Position numbers and translations under genes: made by a program
Assembly (NCBI RefSeq): GCF_040760075.1
Contig: NZ_CP142884.1
Location: 2,728,001 to 2,792,000 of the forward strand
Reading direction: 5' to 3'
DNA: 64,000 nt
Origin: Sphingobacterium sp. R2
GTDB lineage: Bacteria > Bacteroidota > Bacteroidia > Sphingobacteriales > Sphingobacteriaceae
The notes under the pieces: model-generated
Seen by the model: the letters and a program-made list of their open reading frames with translations, nothing else
The model's database searches: none
What the model was told of the DNA's origin: nothing
In this document: one piece after another, positions 16,697-26,590 of the stretch
How the letters are laid out: the number at the start of each line of letters is the position of its first letter
Numbering within the stretch: the first letter of the stretch is position 1

Positions 16697-17521
16697 ATGG
16701 CAGTATTAAAAATTAAAGACGGAACAGAAATTTATTATAAAGACTGGGGTACAGGACAACCCATTGTATTTCATCATGGTTGGCCTTTATCCAGTGACGA
16801 TTGGGATGCGCAGCTGATGTTTTTCCTCCATAACGGATACCGTGTAATTGCGCATGATCGCCGTGGGCACGGGCGTTCGACACAGACGGCAGATGGGCAC
16901 GAGATGGATACTTACGCATCGGACGTTGCACAATTGGTGGAAGCGTTAGATCTAAAGGATGCGATCCATATCGGCCATTCGACGGGCGGAGGAGAAGTTG
17001 TTCGCTACCTCACCAATTATGGTACAAAGCGTGTTTCAAAAGCTGTTTTGATCAGTTCGGTTACACCTACGATGGCCAAGAGTGCGTCAAACCCCGACGG
17101 TGTACCTATGGAAGTCTTCGATGAAATAAGAGCGAATACTGCCAAACATAGGCAACAATATTTTCAGGACTTTACCCTTGCTTTTTATGGCTATAACCGG
17201 GACGGGGCGGATGTAAAACAAGGCGTAATGGACAACTGGTGGCGACAAGGAATGATGGGAGGTATAAATGCTCAATATGATTGTGTCAAAGCGTTTTCTG
17301 AAACCGACTTTACTGAGGAAATGAAAAACTTAGAAATTCCTGTACTTGTCCTGCATGGTGAGGATGACCAGATCGTACCGATCGATATAACAGGTAAAAG
17401 GGCTGCACAGCTTGTAAAAAATGGTACTTTAATAACCTATCCGGGTTTTCCACATGGAATGCCTACGACAGAAGCAGAAACCATCAATAAAGATATCCTG
17501 GCTTTTATTCAAGAAAATTAA
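16697..17521 (+). CDS. Alpha/beta hydrolase, cofactor-free haloperoxidase type
   Basis: A 274-residue alpha/beta hydrolase. The nucleophile is Ser95 in GHSTGGG, the acid is near Asp224 in HGEDDQIVP and the base is His253 in GFPHGM. The oxyanion segment HHGWPLSSDDWD near 26-37 is typical of non-haem chloroperoxidases, esterases that make peracids from peroxide in vitro. The natural substrate is unknown. Third gene of the peroxiredoxin operon, followed by a strong terminator. Confidence 0.9.
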   Translation: MAVLKIKDGTEIYYKDWGTGQPIVFHHGWPLSSDDWDAQLMFFLHNGYRVIAHDRRGHGRSTQTADGHEMDTYASDVAQLVEALDLKDAIHIGHSTGGGEVVRYLTNYGTKRVSKAVLISSVTPTMAKSASNPDGVPMEVFDEIRANTAKHRQQYFQDFTLAFYGYNRDGADVKQGVMDNWWRQGMMGGINAQYDCVKAFSETDFTEEMKNLEIPVLVLHGEDDQIVPIDITGKRAAQLVKNGTLITYPGFPHGMPTTEAETINKDILAFIQEN

Positions 17522-17563
17522 ATCAATATACTTTCCTGGCCGAAAGGTATGGATATAAACAGT

Positions 17564-17594
17564 AAGAACTGCTCGCAAATGGGCAGTTCTTTTT
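17564..17594 (+). terminator. Terminator of the peroxiredoxin operon
   Basis: Perfect 9-bp stem AAGAACTGC (17564-17572)/GCAGTTCTT (17583-17591) running into a T tract. Confidence 0.85.
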
Positions 17595-17757
17595 CGTTTG
17601 TATTACCTAAAAACTAAATTTATGTGAAATATTTCTCTGCATAATCTGTTTAGCAGTTGATATTGGTGATATTAATTAAATATTTATTAACATTAACGTA
17701 AATTATAAACCAAGTCAAAGTACCAACTTTGGTGCAAAATTCTAAACCAGACAAAAA

Positions 17758-20700
17758 ATGCAGAAGACATTACTAATCAGTATGGCATTGGGTCTATCTT
17801 ATCCCACATGGGCTAACGTAGAGCGTAATCATGTCAAATTGGCTAAAGAAGCGCAAGATGTTGCAGTTCAGATGACCGTAAGAGGGGTGGTCAAAGGCAA
17901 AGATGGAATCGTGTTGTCCGGAGTTACTGTCACCAATTTAACTACCCAAAAAACCACCTCAACAAATGGTGCAGGTCAGTTTGTGATCGAAGCCAGTGTA
18001 GGGCAAAAACTCAAATTGACAGGCATAGGCTACAGTGAAAAAATCGTCGGTGTGACAGGTGGACAGATCGACGTCACCATGGAATCCAAAGACACTGCGC
18101 TTGAAGAAGTCGTGGTGGTCGGTTATGGTACGCAGAAAAAAGTGAATCTGACCGGTGCTGTAGACCAGGTGGGGGCAGAAGCTTTTGAGGGACGCGTGCT
18201 GGGCAACGCAAGCCAGATGCTCCAAGGGGTCATTCCCAACTTAAATGTAACCCCGGCAGATGGTAAACCCAATCGGGCGCCAAGTTTCAATATCCGTGGT
18301 ACAACTTCCATTGGTCAGGGGGGGAGTGCACTTGTCCTTATCGATGGTGTTGAGGGTGATCTTTCAGCGATCAATCCCAATGATATTGAAAGTGTAACCA
18401 CACTGAAGGATGCTGCTTCATCGGCAATCTATGGTTCGCGGGGAACGTTTGGTGTTGTACTTGTCACAACCAAACGTGCCAAGTCCGGAAAAACTTCTAT
18501 TAGCTATTCAGGAAGTGGTTCTTTTCAGAAACCGATCGCTTTACCCAAATTTGTGACGGATGGCTACGAATATGCTTCGCATTTCTTTACAGCCTATAAT
18601 GCCTGGAACAATTATTCTTCGATTCCGAGCAAGCTCAACAAGACACAGATCTTTACAACAGATTGGCTGGAAGAATTTAAGAGAAGAAAAGAACAGGGAA
18701 TTACAGAGCAAGTAACGGTAGATGATAAGGGTAATTATGTTTACTACGGTAATGAAGATTATTACGGTACGTTGATCAAGGACAATACCTTTGTCCAGGA
18801 TCATAACCTCTCTATCAGCGGTAATTCCGAAAAAATGGATTACTACATTTCTGGTCGTGCTTACGATTATAACGGTATGTACCGCTATAATAGCGATAAA
18901 TATAAAACCTATAATACGCGTGCAAAAGCCGGCCTTCAGGTGACCGACTGGTTGCGGATCAGCAACAACATCGATTTTAATTATGCCAAATATAGAGACC
19001 CATCGACTGCTGGTGAAGGTGGAAATATCTGGCGCAATATTGCCGATGAAGGGCACCCTTCTTCGCCGATCTTTAACCCTGATGGATCTTTGAGCTTTTC
19101 TGCAGCCTATACAGTAGGGGATTTTATCTACGGTAAGAATGGTACGAATACGGCCAATCAGGATCTCCGCAACACTACTTCTTTCGAGACTAAGTTTTTC
19201 AACAATACGTTCCGCGTAAAGGGGGATCTGACTTTCAGAAATCGTGATTTTAATTCAGTAAGGGTTCGTGTGCCTGTCCCGTATAGTACCCAGGAGGGAA
19301 AAATGCTGCGGTTGGAAACAAGCATGAATGATAATATTTATCAGGTAGACCAACGCTACCGTTACTTGTTCGGAAATCTTTACAGTGAATATGAACGTAC
19401 AATAGGTGACCATTACTTTAAAGGTTTGCTCGGCTATAATTATGAGCAGCGGACTTATCATTCAACGTATATCACCAAGACCGGTCTGCTTAATGACGAC
19501 GTAGAAAATATCAACCTGGCCGTAGGGCAGAATACCACAGCAACCGCGGGATATAATAAATACCGCAATGTCGGGGTATTTATGCGTGCCAATTATATCT
19601 TCAAAGACCGTTATCTTTTTGAATTTAATGGCCGCTATGATGGTTCGTCCAAATTTCCGACAAACCAACGATGGGGATTGTTCCCGTCTGCATCCGTAGG
19701 CTGGCGTATATCGGAAGAGCCTTTCTTCCAGGTGGATAAAAAGGCGCTGTCTGATCTGAAGCTAAGGGCCTCCTATGGTTCTTTGGGTAATGGTAATGTG
19801 GATCCCTATTCCTATCTGGATATCTATGAAATCAAGATTATGGACCGGGTGATAAATGGTCAGAAACCTTCCTATACCTCGGTGCCTAAAGTTATTCCGG
19901 ATAACTTAACTTGGGAAACTGCACGCACGGCCAATCTAGGTCTCGATCTATCTTCGTTAAATGGGAAATTAACCTTTACCGGAGATATCTATCAGCGCAA
20001 GACCCTCAATATGTATACCCTTGGTGTGGCGATGCCGGATATTTTTGGAGCGGAGTCACCAAAAGGGAACTATGCGGATATGACTACCAAAGGTTTTGAG
20101 CTGAGCTTGACTTATAAGGATAGATTCGATCTGAACGGTAGTCCTTTCAATTGGTCCGTTAGGGGTACTTTGGCTGATTATAGATCCAATATAGACCGTT
20201 ATGAGAATAAGGAAGGCTTAATTAAGGACGGTTCCTATTACGAAGGACAGCGGATTGGTGAGATCTGGGGTTATGTAACCCAGGGATTATTCCAGAACCA
20301 GACGGAGATTGACGGAGCAGCAAAACAAAAACTGATCAAATCGTCCAACAATGGGACGATCTATCCGGGGGATGTCCGTTTTACGGATCTCAATGGCGAC
20401 GGTGTGATTGATTATGGAAACAATACGATCTACAGCCATGGCGATAGAACGGTCATCGGTAATGCCGATCCACGGTATATCTATAGCTTTAACCTTAATT
20501 TGGATTGGAAGGGGATCTACCTTTCTTCATTTTTCCAAGGCGTAGGGAAGCAGAACTGGTATCCGAGCAATGAGTCGATTTTCTGGGGACAGTACAATAG
20601 ACCTTATAACAATTTACCGGAATGGCATCTCAATAATTATTGGACAGCAGATAATCCGAATGGCTATTTCCCACGTTATGCCGGTTATAACGAGTCTATT

Positions 20701-20994
20701 AAAACCACCCCCCAAACGAGATACTTACAAAATGTGGCCTATATTCGGATGAAAAACTTACAGATTGGGTATAGCTTTCCTAAGTCTGTGACAAACCGAT
20801 TAAAGATCAGTAGCCTTCGTGCAGGCCTATCGGGTGAGAACCTATGGACCTGGTCACCGCTTTACAAAAAGACGAAGGATCTCGATGTCGGCAACTTGGG
20901 CAAATCGGACCCGGAAATCGGAACAGGCTCCGGTGACGGATTTAATTATCCGATCATGAAGAGCATCAGTTTTAATTTATCTATTGGATTATAG
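17758..20994 (+). CDS. SusC/RagA-type TonB-dependent outer-membrane transporter
   Basis: A 1078-residue protein. A signal-like N-terminus (about 1-20) precedes a carboxypeptidase-D-like regulatory beta-sandwich (about 40-110), the TonB-box-like VVVGYGTQKK (about 118-127), a plug (about 130-250) with the LIDGVEGDLSAINPNDIESV segment, and a large beta-barrel ending in ISFNLSIGL. SusC proteins form a lidded complex with SusD lipoproteins and import oligosaccharides or peptides with TonB energy. The partner SusD gene starts 12 bp downstream. The nearby convergent fucosidase and two-component pair suggest a glycan substrate, possibly fucosylated, but this is inference. Confidence 0.93.
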   Translation: MQKTLLISMALGLSYPTWANVERNHVKLAKEAQDVAVQMTVRGVVKGKDGIVLSGVTVTNLTTQKTTSTNGAGQFVIEASVGQKLKLTGIGYSEKIVGVTGGQIDVTMESKDTALEEVVVVGYGTQKKVNLTGAVDQVGAEAFEGRVLGNASQMLQGVIPNLNVTPADGKPNRAPSFNIRGTTSIGQGGSALVLIDGVEGDLSAINPNDIESVTTLKDAASSAIYGSRGTFGVVLVTTKRAKSGKTSISYSGSGSFQKPIALPKFVTDGYEYASHFFTAYNAWNNYSSIPSKLNKTQIFTTDWLEEFKRRKEQGITEQVTVDDKGNYVYYGNEDYYGTLIKDNTFVQDHNLSISGNSEKMDYYISGRAYDYNGMYRYNSDKYKTYNTRAKAGLQVTDWLRISNNIDFNYAKYRDPSTAGEGGNIWRNIADEGHPSSPIFNPDGSLSFSAAYTVGDFIYGKNGTNTANQDLRNTTSFETKFFNNTFRVKGDLTFRNRDFNSVRVRVPVPYSTQEGKMLRLETSMNDNIYQVDQRYRYLFGNLYSEYERTIGDHYFKGLLGYNYEQRTYHSTYITKTGLLNDDVENINLAVGQNTTATAGYNKYRNVGVFMRANYIFKDRYLFEFNGRYDGSSKFPTNQRWGLFPSASVGWRISEEPFFQVDKKALSDLKLRASYGSLGNGNVDPYSYLDIYEIKIMDRVINGQKPSYTSVPKVIPDNLTWETARTANLGLDLSSLNGKLTFTGDIYQRKTLNMYTLGVAMPDIFGAESPKGNYADMTTKGFELSLTYKDRFDLNGSPFNWSVRGTLADYRSNIDRYENKEGLIKDGSYYEGQRIGEIWGYVTQGLFQNQTEIDGAAKQKLIKSSNNGTIYPGDVRFTDLNGDGVIDYGNNTIYSHGDRTVIGNADPRYIYSFNLNLDWKGIYLSSFFQGVGKQNWYPSNESIFWGQYNRPYNNLPEWHLNNYWTADNPNGYFPRYAGYNESIKTTPQTRYLQNVAYIRMKNLQIGYSFPKSVTNRLKISSLRAGLSGENLWTWSPLYKKTKDLDVGNLGKSDPEIGTGSGDGFNYPIMKSISFNLSIGL

Positions 20995-21006
20995 TTTTAT
21001 ATTAAC

Positions 21007-22773
21007 ATGAAAAAATTGTTTTATATACCCGTTGTTGCACTTTTATTCAGTTCTTGTGAACTGAATGAGCTGCCAAAGGCAGGAGCAACCGAAGAAGATA
21101 TCTTTGGCAGTGAAAGTGGGTTGAAAAATTACAGTAACTCCTTCTATCGGAATATCACTTCAGGAAGTGACGCATATAAGGGCGATGCAATGGCCGATTA
21201 TTCGGCCGTAAATAGCCTCAATGATTTTATGGTCGGTGGTGCGTATAGCGCAGAAATCAGTTCGGGCTGGTCGTGGACGACTTTACGCAATATCAACCAA
21301 TTGATAGCTAAATGTAATAGTCCGAAATTGAGCGATGCCATCAAAAATAACTATATCGGCTTAGCCCGCTTTTTCAGAGCTTGGTTCTATTATGAGAAGG
21401 TAGTTCGTTTTGGCGATGTGCCTTGGGTAGATCACCCTTTGGCTGTTGATGAGACGGATATTCTTAAAGCACCACGGGATTCGCGCGAAGTGGTCATGAA
21501 GCACATCATGGAAGATTTAGACTTTGCCTACGCCAATATCACAAATACGGGGGGCGACGGTAGTACGGTTAATAAATGGACAGCACTTGGTTTGAAGACC
21601 CGAATCGCGCTGTTCGAAGGAACATTTCGTAAATACCAAAAGCTCAATTTGGCTACACAGCCGGAAGTATTCTTCCACATGGCGGTAGACGCTGGCAAGA
21701 TTTTAATGGAAAATGGGCCTTATGGCCTTAATATCTCCGCAGATCCTAAAACATCACAGCGACAGTTGTTTACCAGTAATACGCCAGTGACAAAAGAGGT
21801 CATGTTGGCCGTAACTTTCAGTAAAGATCTTGCGCTTTTGAACGACGCCAACTGGTGGTGGACCTCAGCGACCTACGGTCCACGTTTAAGTTTAGTAAGG
21901 CCTTTTATCAATAGTTTTTTGAATGTTGACGGTACTCCTTATACGGATAGACCGAACTTTCAGACGGAGGAATTCTATGAGGAGTGTCAAAATCGCGACT
22001 TGCGCTTGGCGCAGTTGATCCGGACGCCAGGATATTCCCGTAATGGACAGCCTGCTCCCCCAAATTTTGCAAGTTTTACCTATACAGGATATCAACCGAT
22101 TAAGTATACTTTAGACGATCCCTATTACGACAATGGTGGTTACAATACCAATGCAGTTCCTTTAATGCGTTATGCGGAAATATTATTAAACTATGCTGAA
22201 GCGAAACAGGAACTAGGTACTTTCAATGATGCGGATTGGTCGAAAACTATTGGAGCATTACGTTCAAGGGCTGGAATAACAAGTGGAACGAATACACTGC
22301 CGACCAAAGTGGATACCTACTTGAAAAATACATTCTTCCCCGAAGTCAATAGTCCCGTGCTTTTGGAAATCCGTCGTGAAAGACAAGTGGAATTAGCCCT
22401 GGAGGGCTTCCGTTTCAATGATTTGAAGCGATGGAAACTTGGACCATTGATGGCCAATTTGCCTTGGACAGGTATTTATATTCCAGCGCTGGATAAATTG
22501 ATCGATATCGATCATAACGGTACGCCTGATGTTGTGTTTTATGACGGCAGTAAATCTGCGCCTTCGATCACTGTCCCGGCAGGAGTAGCCAAAGTGGCTA
22601 TCGGGGGCAAAAGTACCAATTTCCAGACCATGACTGCAGACAATCATCTAGAATGGTTTAAGGCTGTGAAGCGTACTTGGGATGACAACAACAAGCAATA
22701 CCTTTACCCAATTCCGTCTGCAGCGATTGTGCTGAACGGAAATCTGACACAGAATCCGGGTTGGAGTAAATAA
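21007..22773 (+). CDS. SusD/RagB-type surface lipoprotein
   Basis: A 588-residue nutrient-binding lipoprotein. The signal peptide ends in the lipobox LFSSC (lipidated Cys17). Helical TPR-like repeats flank the binding region, with typical segments such as ARFFRAWFYYEKVVRFGDVPW (start of the core near 115) and RYAEILLNYAEAKQELG and RRERQVELALEGFRFNDLKRW in the C-terminal half. It acts as the lid of the SusC channel encoded immediately upstream. The long inverted repeat at 22791 follows. Confidence 0.93.
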   Translation: MKKLFYIPVVALLFSSCELNELPKAGATEEDIFGSESGLKNYSNSFYRNITSGSDAYKGDAMADYSAVNSLNDFMVGGAYSAEISSGWSWTTLRNINQLIAKCNSPKLSDAIKNNYIGLARFFRAWFYYEKVVRFGDVPWVDHPLAVDETDILKAPRDSREVVMKHIMEDLDFAYANITNTGGDGSTVNKWTALGLKTRIALFEGTFRKYQKLNLATQPEVFFHMAVDAGKILMENGPYGLNISADPKTSQRQLFTSNTPVTKEVMLAVTFSKDLALLNDANWWWTSATYGPRLSLVRPFINSFLNVDGTPYTDRPNFQTEEFYEECQNRDLRLAQLIRTPGYSRNGQPAPPNFASFTYTGYQPIKYTLDDPYYDNGGYNTNAVPLMRYAEILLNYAEAKQELGTFNDADWSKTIGALRSRAGITSGTNTLPTKVDTYLKNTFFPEVNSPVLLEIRRERQVELALEGFRFNDLKRWKLGPLMANLPWTGIYIPALDKLIDIDHNGTPDVVFYDGSKSAPSITVPAGVAKVAIGGKSTNFQTMTADNHLEWFKAVKRTWDDNNKQYLYPIPSAAIVLNGNLTQNPGWSK

Positions 22774-22790
22774 GCATTATTTGATCCGTT

Positions 22791-22840
22791 CGCTAATCAT
22801 AAAGCCCCTTGCAGTATGGCATGGGGCTTTATGATTAGCG
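22791..22840. terminator. 18-bp inverted repeat between SusD and GH29 genes
   Basis: Two perfect 18-bp arms (22791-22808 and 22823-22840, starting CGCTAATCAT) flank a 14-nt loop. It lies between two convergent genes and probably ends both transcripts. Only a short TTT follows, so termination strength is uncertain. Confidence 0.7.
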
Positions 22841-22900
22841 TTTCCTGAATGAGTTCGGTGAAAATATTAAACTGATATAAATCAGCATTATCGGGTTTTA

Positions 22901-24313
22901 CTATTGCTGTCGACGCTCCTGATAAACGCCAATTTCGTTCACGACCGCATGACTTTTTTCAGGTTTAATGCTGAAGCGTAATTTTTGTCCCAGTAATTCA
23001 TCAAAGCGGAAGATCTTGATGCGGCCCTGTTGTACCGCTGTAACCGCGATAGGATGCCATTTTCCATCTTTTAGATAGGATAAGTTATACTGGGAAGGAT
23101 TGTCTTTTCCTTCGGTAATAACCACACTATTGAAAGCTTTACTACGTTCAAAATCCAATTCATACCATACTTCACCTTTGACTGCAGGATTGGAGACCCA
23201 GGCGCTGCCAAAGTTATCGTCGTTGGCAAAATCCATGATATTCATATCGTCGCTCCAGCTGCTGTATGAAGCTACTTGTTTGGCCATATTGTGGTCGACT
23301 ATTGGTGCCTGGTAACTTGGTAATGAACTGTAGCTGGGTTTATTTTTGTATAATGTGCCGATTTTTTTCAAGGCTTCTAGCGCATTTTGATCCATCAGAC
23401 CATCACTATTTGGTGCTACATTGAGCATAAAGTTGCAATACGCGTTGTTGTACGGAATTACAAATTTCTCGACCAATTCATTGACGTTTTTAACTGGGGT
23501 GTTCGGAAACGATGTTTTCCAGAACCAATTTTGCTGTAAGGGAAGACAGGCCATTGCCGGCAATCTGTTATGCTCCTTGGAGATAAATTGACCCGCGCCT
23601 TGTTCGTACGATTTGATATCGGTGTAAAACAACGCATCACCGGGGTATTTTGCCGAATTGAGATCCATCAACAAACATTTTGGTTGGAGTGATTTGACAA
23701 GATAATAGATGTCATCGAAAGGAACATCGTCGTACGAAATGCGTGACCAAGGTGCATCCCAGCCATCAATCACCAAAGCGTCGATTTCTCCATATTGGGT
23801 GAGCAATTCCGTCAGCTGATCTTTGATCAGCTGGATATGGGCTTTGGTAATGGTGTGCGGCCGTATACCTTGGTGCATATCCAGGATCGAATAATACAGC
23901 ATTACCCGAAGACCATTTTTGCGAAAGGCTTCAGTAAACTCTTTAACAACATCACGATGTAAAGGTGTATTCATGACATTATAATCTGTAGTTTTGGTGT
24001 TCCAGATCGGGAAACCACTGTGATGCTTGGTTGTCAGGCAGCCATAACTCATATTTGCCGATTTGGCCGCTTTGGCCCATTGGTCTGCGTTGAGTTTGGG
24101 TGATTTAAACAATTCAAGAGCAGCATTGGGGTCGGACCAGTCCTGTTCCATAAAAGTTGGCATCCCGTAATGGATAAACATACCAAATCCTAGATTGACA
24201 AAATCGAGCTGGCTCTGCTCAAGTATTTTTTTCGAAAAACTGGTTTGCGCAAACAGGCTGTGGCCCAGCAGGAGGCAATATAGACCGAGTAGCGTCTGGG
24301 AAATTTTGGACAT
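22901..24313 (-). CDS. Alpha-L-fucosidase, GH29
   Basis: A 470-residue secreted enzyme with a signal peptide (about 1-22, ending LFAQ). The GH29 catalytic domain (about 35-335) shows GFGMFIHYG, TTKHHSGFPIWNTKTTDYNV and the nucleophile region ALVIDGWD, with Asp183 as the likely nucleophile. A C-terminal beta-sandwich (about 350-465) looks like an F5/8-type carbohydrate-binding domain. GH29 enzymes remove terminal alpha-L-fucose (some act on alpha-galactosides). It is convergent with the SusCD pair and divergent from the two-component genes, so it may belong to the same glycan module. Confidence 0.9.
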   Translation of the reverse strand: MSKISQTLLGLYCLLLGHSLFAQTSFSKKILEQSQLDFVNLGFGMFIHYGMPTFMEQDWSDPNAALELFKSPKLNADQWAKAAKSANMSYGCLTTKHHSGFPIWNTKTTDYNVMNTPLHRDVVKEFTEAFRKNGLRVMLYYSILDMHQGIRPHTITKAHIQLIKDQLTELLTQYGEIDALVIDGWDAPWSRISYDDVPFDDIYYLVKSLQPKCLLMDLNSAKYPGDALFYTDIKSYEQGAGQFISKEHNRLPAMACLPLQQNWFWKTSFPNTPVKNVNELVEKFVIPYNNAYCNFMLNVAPNSDGLMDQNALEALKKIGTLYKNKPSYSSLPSYQAPIVDHNMAKQVASYSSWSDDMNIMDFANDDNFGSAWVSNPAVKGEVWYELDFERSKAFNSVVITEGKDNPSQYNLSYLKDGKWHPIAVTAVQQGRIKIFRFDELLGQKLRFSIKPEKSHAVVNEIGVYQERRQQ

Positions 24314-24442
24314 AATTTGCTAATTTGTTAGGCTGTAAAGATAAGGCAACAAGAAGTATCTTGTGTTTAACAGAAACCTAATGAAAGCCTAATAAAAGCC
24401 TAATGGTATCACGGATCAATAAATAGATGTTATTTTTAACCC

Positions 24443-25861
24443 ATGAACAGCGCCAATAGAAATATATATCCCTGGGCATTTGGTATGAGCTTCCTGATCT
24501 TGACCCTGCTGATCGGTTTTCTGATCTTCAATACCTATAAGCTTGAAGATCGAAATTACCAGATCGGACAGCTCGGACAAATCCAGAATGCCTATGGTGC
24601 TGCAGTAATGGATGATAAGATATTCCCCGGTGGGAATACGATATTTCAGACTTCATTGGTGCCCTGTCTTTCGCTTTGGTCTAGCAAGGTGCCTGCTGGT
24701 ACATTTGATTCCGCTAAATTTGCTCAGCAATGTATGGAACCTTTTCTCAAACACTTGCGGCAAGAACAATCACTGGATAGTATCTTTCAGCAGATCATAC
24801 AGCAACAGCAACTTGATAAAGATCTTGTTTATCTGTTTCATTTTGATAAATTGGAAGTTTACGATTCCACAGCTAAGGTTTGGAAAGTGTTGTATGAAAC
24901 GGTACGTGATAATCCTGCTGGCGCCATAGCTGGTCGGCTAGAAAATACGGGGGTTAATAATCGGGTATTTGAACTGTCTGTGAGTGATAAAAGTCCAAGT
25001 CCCTATCGGTTTACCTATAGCCTATATGTAGATTATGAGAATCGGGGCTGGCGGATTGTACAACAGATGGCACCCGTATTTTTGCTGTCTTTGACCTGTA
25101 TTGCGGTCATTGTTCTGCTTAGTTACCGGACTTATAGCAATTGGATCAGCCAGCGCAAGCTTGCCGATCTCAAAACAAGTTTTCTGAACCATATGCGCCA
25201 TGAATTCAATACCCCGCTGACGACAATCCTCATCAGTGCACACAGTTTGATCGATCGTGAAACAGGGAAAGACGATAAGGAGGTGGCACAAATTGGGCGC
25301 ATCGTAGAAAGGCAAGCCAAACGACTCAAAGCTTATTTTGAACAGGTTATGGGATCTGTGGCCTTACAGGAACGACAGCCAAAGATCGTTCAGCTTCCGC
25401 TGAACGGGCTCACAGAGCAGCTGCTGGATGAGCTTCGCTTGCGGTATCATGATGAGATCGAACTCCGATACGAAGCATTAATGTCTGACATTGAAATGAA
25501 GCTAGACGAAGATTATTATTTTTCGATCTTAGATAACCTCGTATCCAATGCCATCAAATTTAATGACAGTAATGAAAAGTACATTCGGTTTACCTGGCAG
25601 TTCACGGAAGACCAATACTGTCTTAAAATAGCAGATAATGGTTCTGGTATAAGCCCTGATGAACGGGCTAAAGTATTTACAGCATTTTATCGGGGAAGAT
25701 TATCAGGAAATAAACCGGGGCTTGGATTGGGACTATATTACATCAAATCCTGTTTGGACCGTTTGGGATGGGCAATTCATATGGAAGAGCGGGCAAGTGC
25801 GGGTACGATTTTTTATATTTACATGGGCAATGCAGCATCCAATGGCAAAAGACAAGATTGA
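24443..25861 (+). CDS. Sensor histidine kinase (RprX-like)
   Basis: A 472-residue membrane kinase: TM1 at about 11-30, a periplasmic sensor (about 31-210), TM2 at about 212-232, a HisKA dimerisation domain with phospho-acceptor His253 in RHEFNTPLT, and an ATPase domain (about 345-465) with NAIKFND (N-box), DNGSGI and GLGLGLYYIK. It resembles the RprX kinases of Bacteroidota. The partner response regulator overlaps its 3' end by 20 bp, so the two are translationally coupled. The signal is unknown. Confidence 0.92.
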   Translation: MNSANRNIYPWAFGMSFLILTLLIGFLIFNTYKLEDRNYQIGQLGQIQNAYGAAVMDDKIFPGGNTIFQTSLVPCLSLWSSKVPAGTFDSAKFAQQCMEPFLKHLRQEQSLDSIFQQIIQQQQLDKDLVYLFHFDKLEVYDSTAKVWKVLYETVRDNPAGAIAGRLENTGVNNRVFELSVSDKSPSPYRFTYSLYVDYENRGWRIVQQMAPVFLLSLTCIAVIVLLSYRTYSNWISQRKLADLKTSFLNHMRHEFNTPLTTILISAHSLIDRETGKDDKEVAQIGRIVERQAKRLKAYFEQVMGSVALQERQPKIVQLPLNGLTEQLLDELRLRYHDEIELRYEALMSDIEMKLDEDYYFSILDNLVSNAIKFNDSNEKYIRFTWQFTEDQYCLKIADNGSGISPDERAKVFTAFYRGRLSGNKPGLGLGLYYIKSCLDRLGWAIHMEERASAGTIFYIYMGNAASNGKRQD

Positions 25862-26546
25862 TATTCTTTTGATCGAAGACGAACCCGATTTGGGGGAGGT
25901 TTTTTCGCGCTATCTGCGCTACAAAGGACTTACGGTGTTTTGGGAAAGTACCGCTGAAGGTGGCTGGGCAAATTTTCAGCGTGTTTCTGTCAAACTCCTG
26001 ATCATCGATGTCCAGCTGCCCGATGGTAACGGTTTTGATCTTGCGCAACGGATAATTGCTAGCAATCCGGGACAGCCTATTTTCTTTTTGACAGCACTTC
26101 ACGAGCGCAACTCCCGATTAAAGGGGCTTTCTTTAGGCGCCGTTGATTATATAGCCAAACCTTTCGATATGGATGAAATATTGCTCAAGATCCGCAATCT
26201 ATTGAAAGTAGCTTCTGCTTCCGAAAAAGATCCGGTTTTACAGCTAGAATTGGAGATTGGCAGTTTGAGACTCAATATGGAGCGGTTTACGCTGGGAAAT
26301 GAAGTGAAAAAGGTGCAAAAGCTCACCGTAAGGGAAGCAGAACTGCTGCATTACTTGATTTTGAATAAAAATATGTTGGTCAGCAAAAAAGATTTACTCT
26401 TAAAGTTTTGGGGCAATACAGACTTCTTTAATGGTAAAAGTTTGGAAGTTTTTATCTCCCGACTTCGCAAGTTGTTGCAAATGGATCGTAAACTCCACAT
26501 CGAAAGTATCTATGGTGCAGGTTATATATTACATGAAGATGTTTGA
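25842..26546 (+). CDS. OmpR/PhoB-type response regulator (RprY-like)
   Basis: A 234-residue DNA-binding regulator. The receiver domain (about 6-120) has the acidic pair in LLIEDEPD, phospho-acceptor Asp56 in LIIDVQLPDG and the conserved Lys in IAKPFD. The C-terminal winged helix (about 140-232) ends in SLEVFISRLRKLL and IYGAGYIL. I use the ATG at 25842, which overlaps the kinase gene. It is the cognate regulator of the kinase upstream; possible targets include the GH29 and SusCD genes, by proximity only. Confidence 0.92.
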   Translation: MAKDKIDILLIEDEPDLGEVFSRYLRYKGLTVFWESTAEGGWANFQRVSVKLLIIDVQLPDGNGFDLAQRIIASNPGQPIFFLTALHERNSRLKGLSLGAVDYIAKPFDMDEILLKIRNLLKVASASEKDPVLQLELEIGSLRLNMERFTLGNEVKKVQKLTVREAELLHYLILNKNMLVSKKDLLLKFWGNTDFFNGKSLEVFISRLRKLLQMDRKLHIESIYGAGYILHEDV

Positions 26547-26590
26547 TTACGTGAATATGTCTGACTGCCTTTTACACGAAAAACAATACA

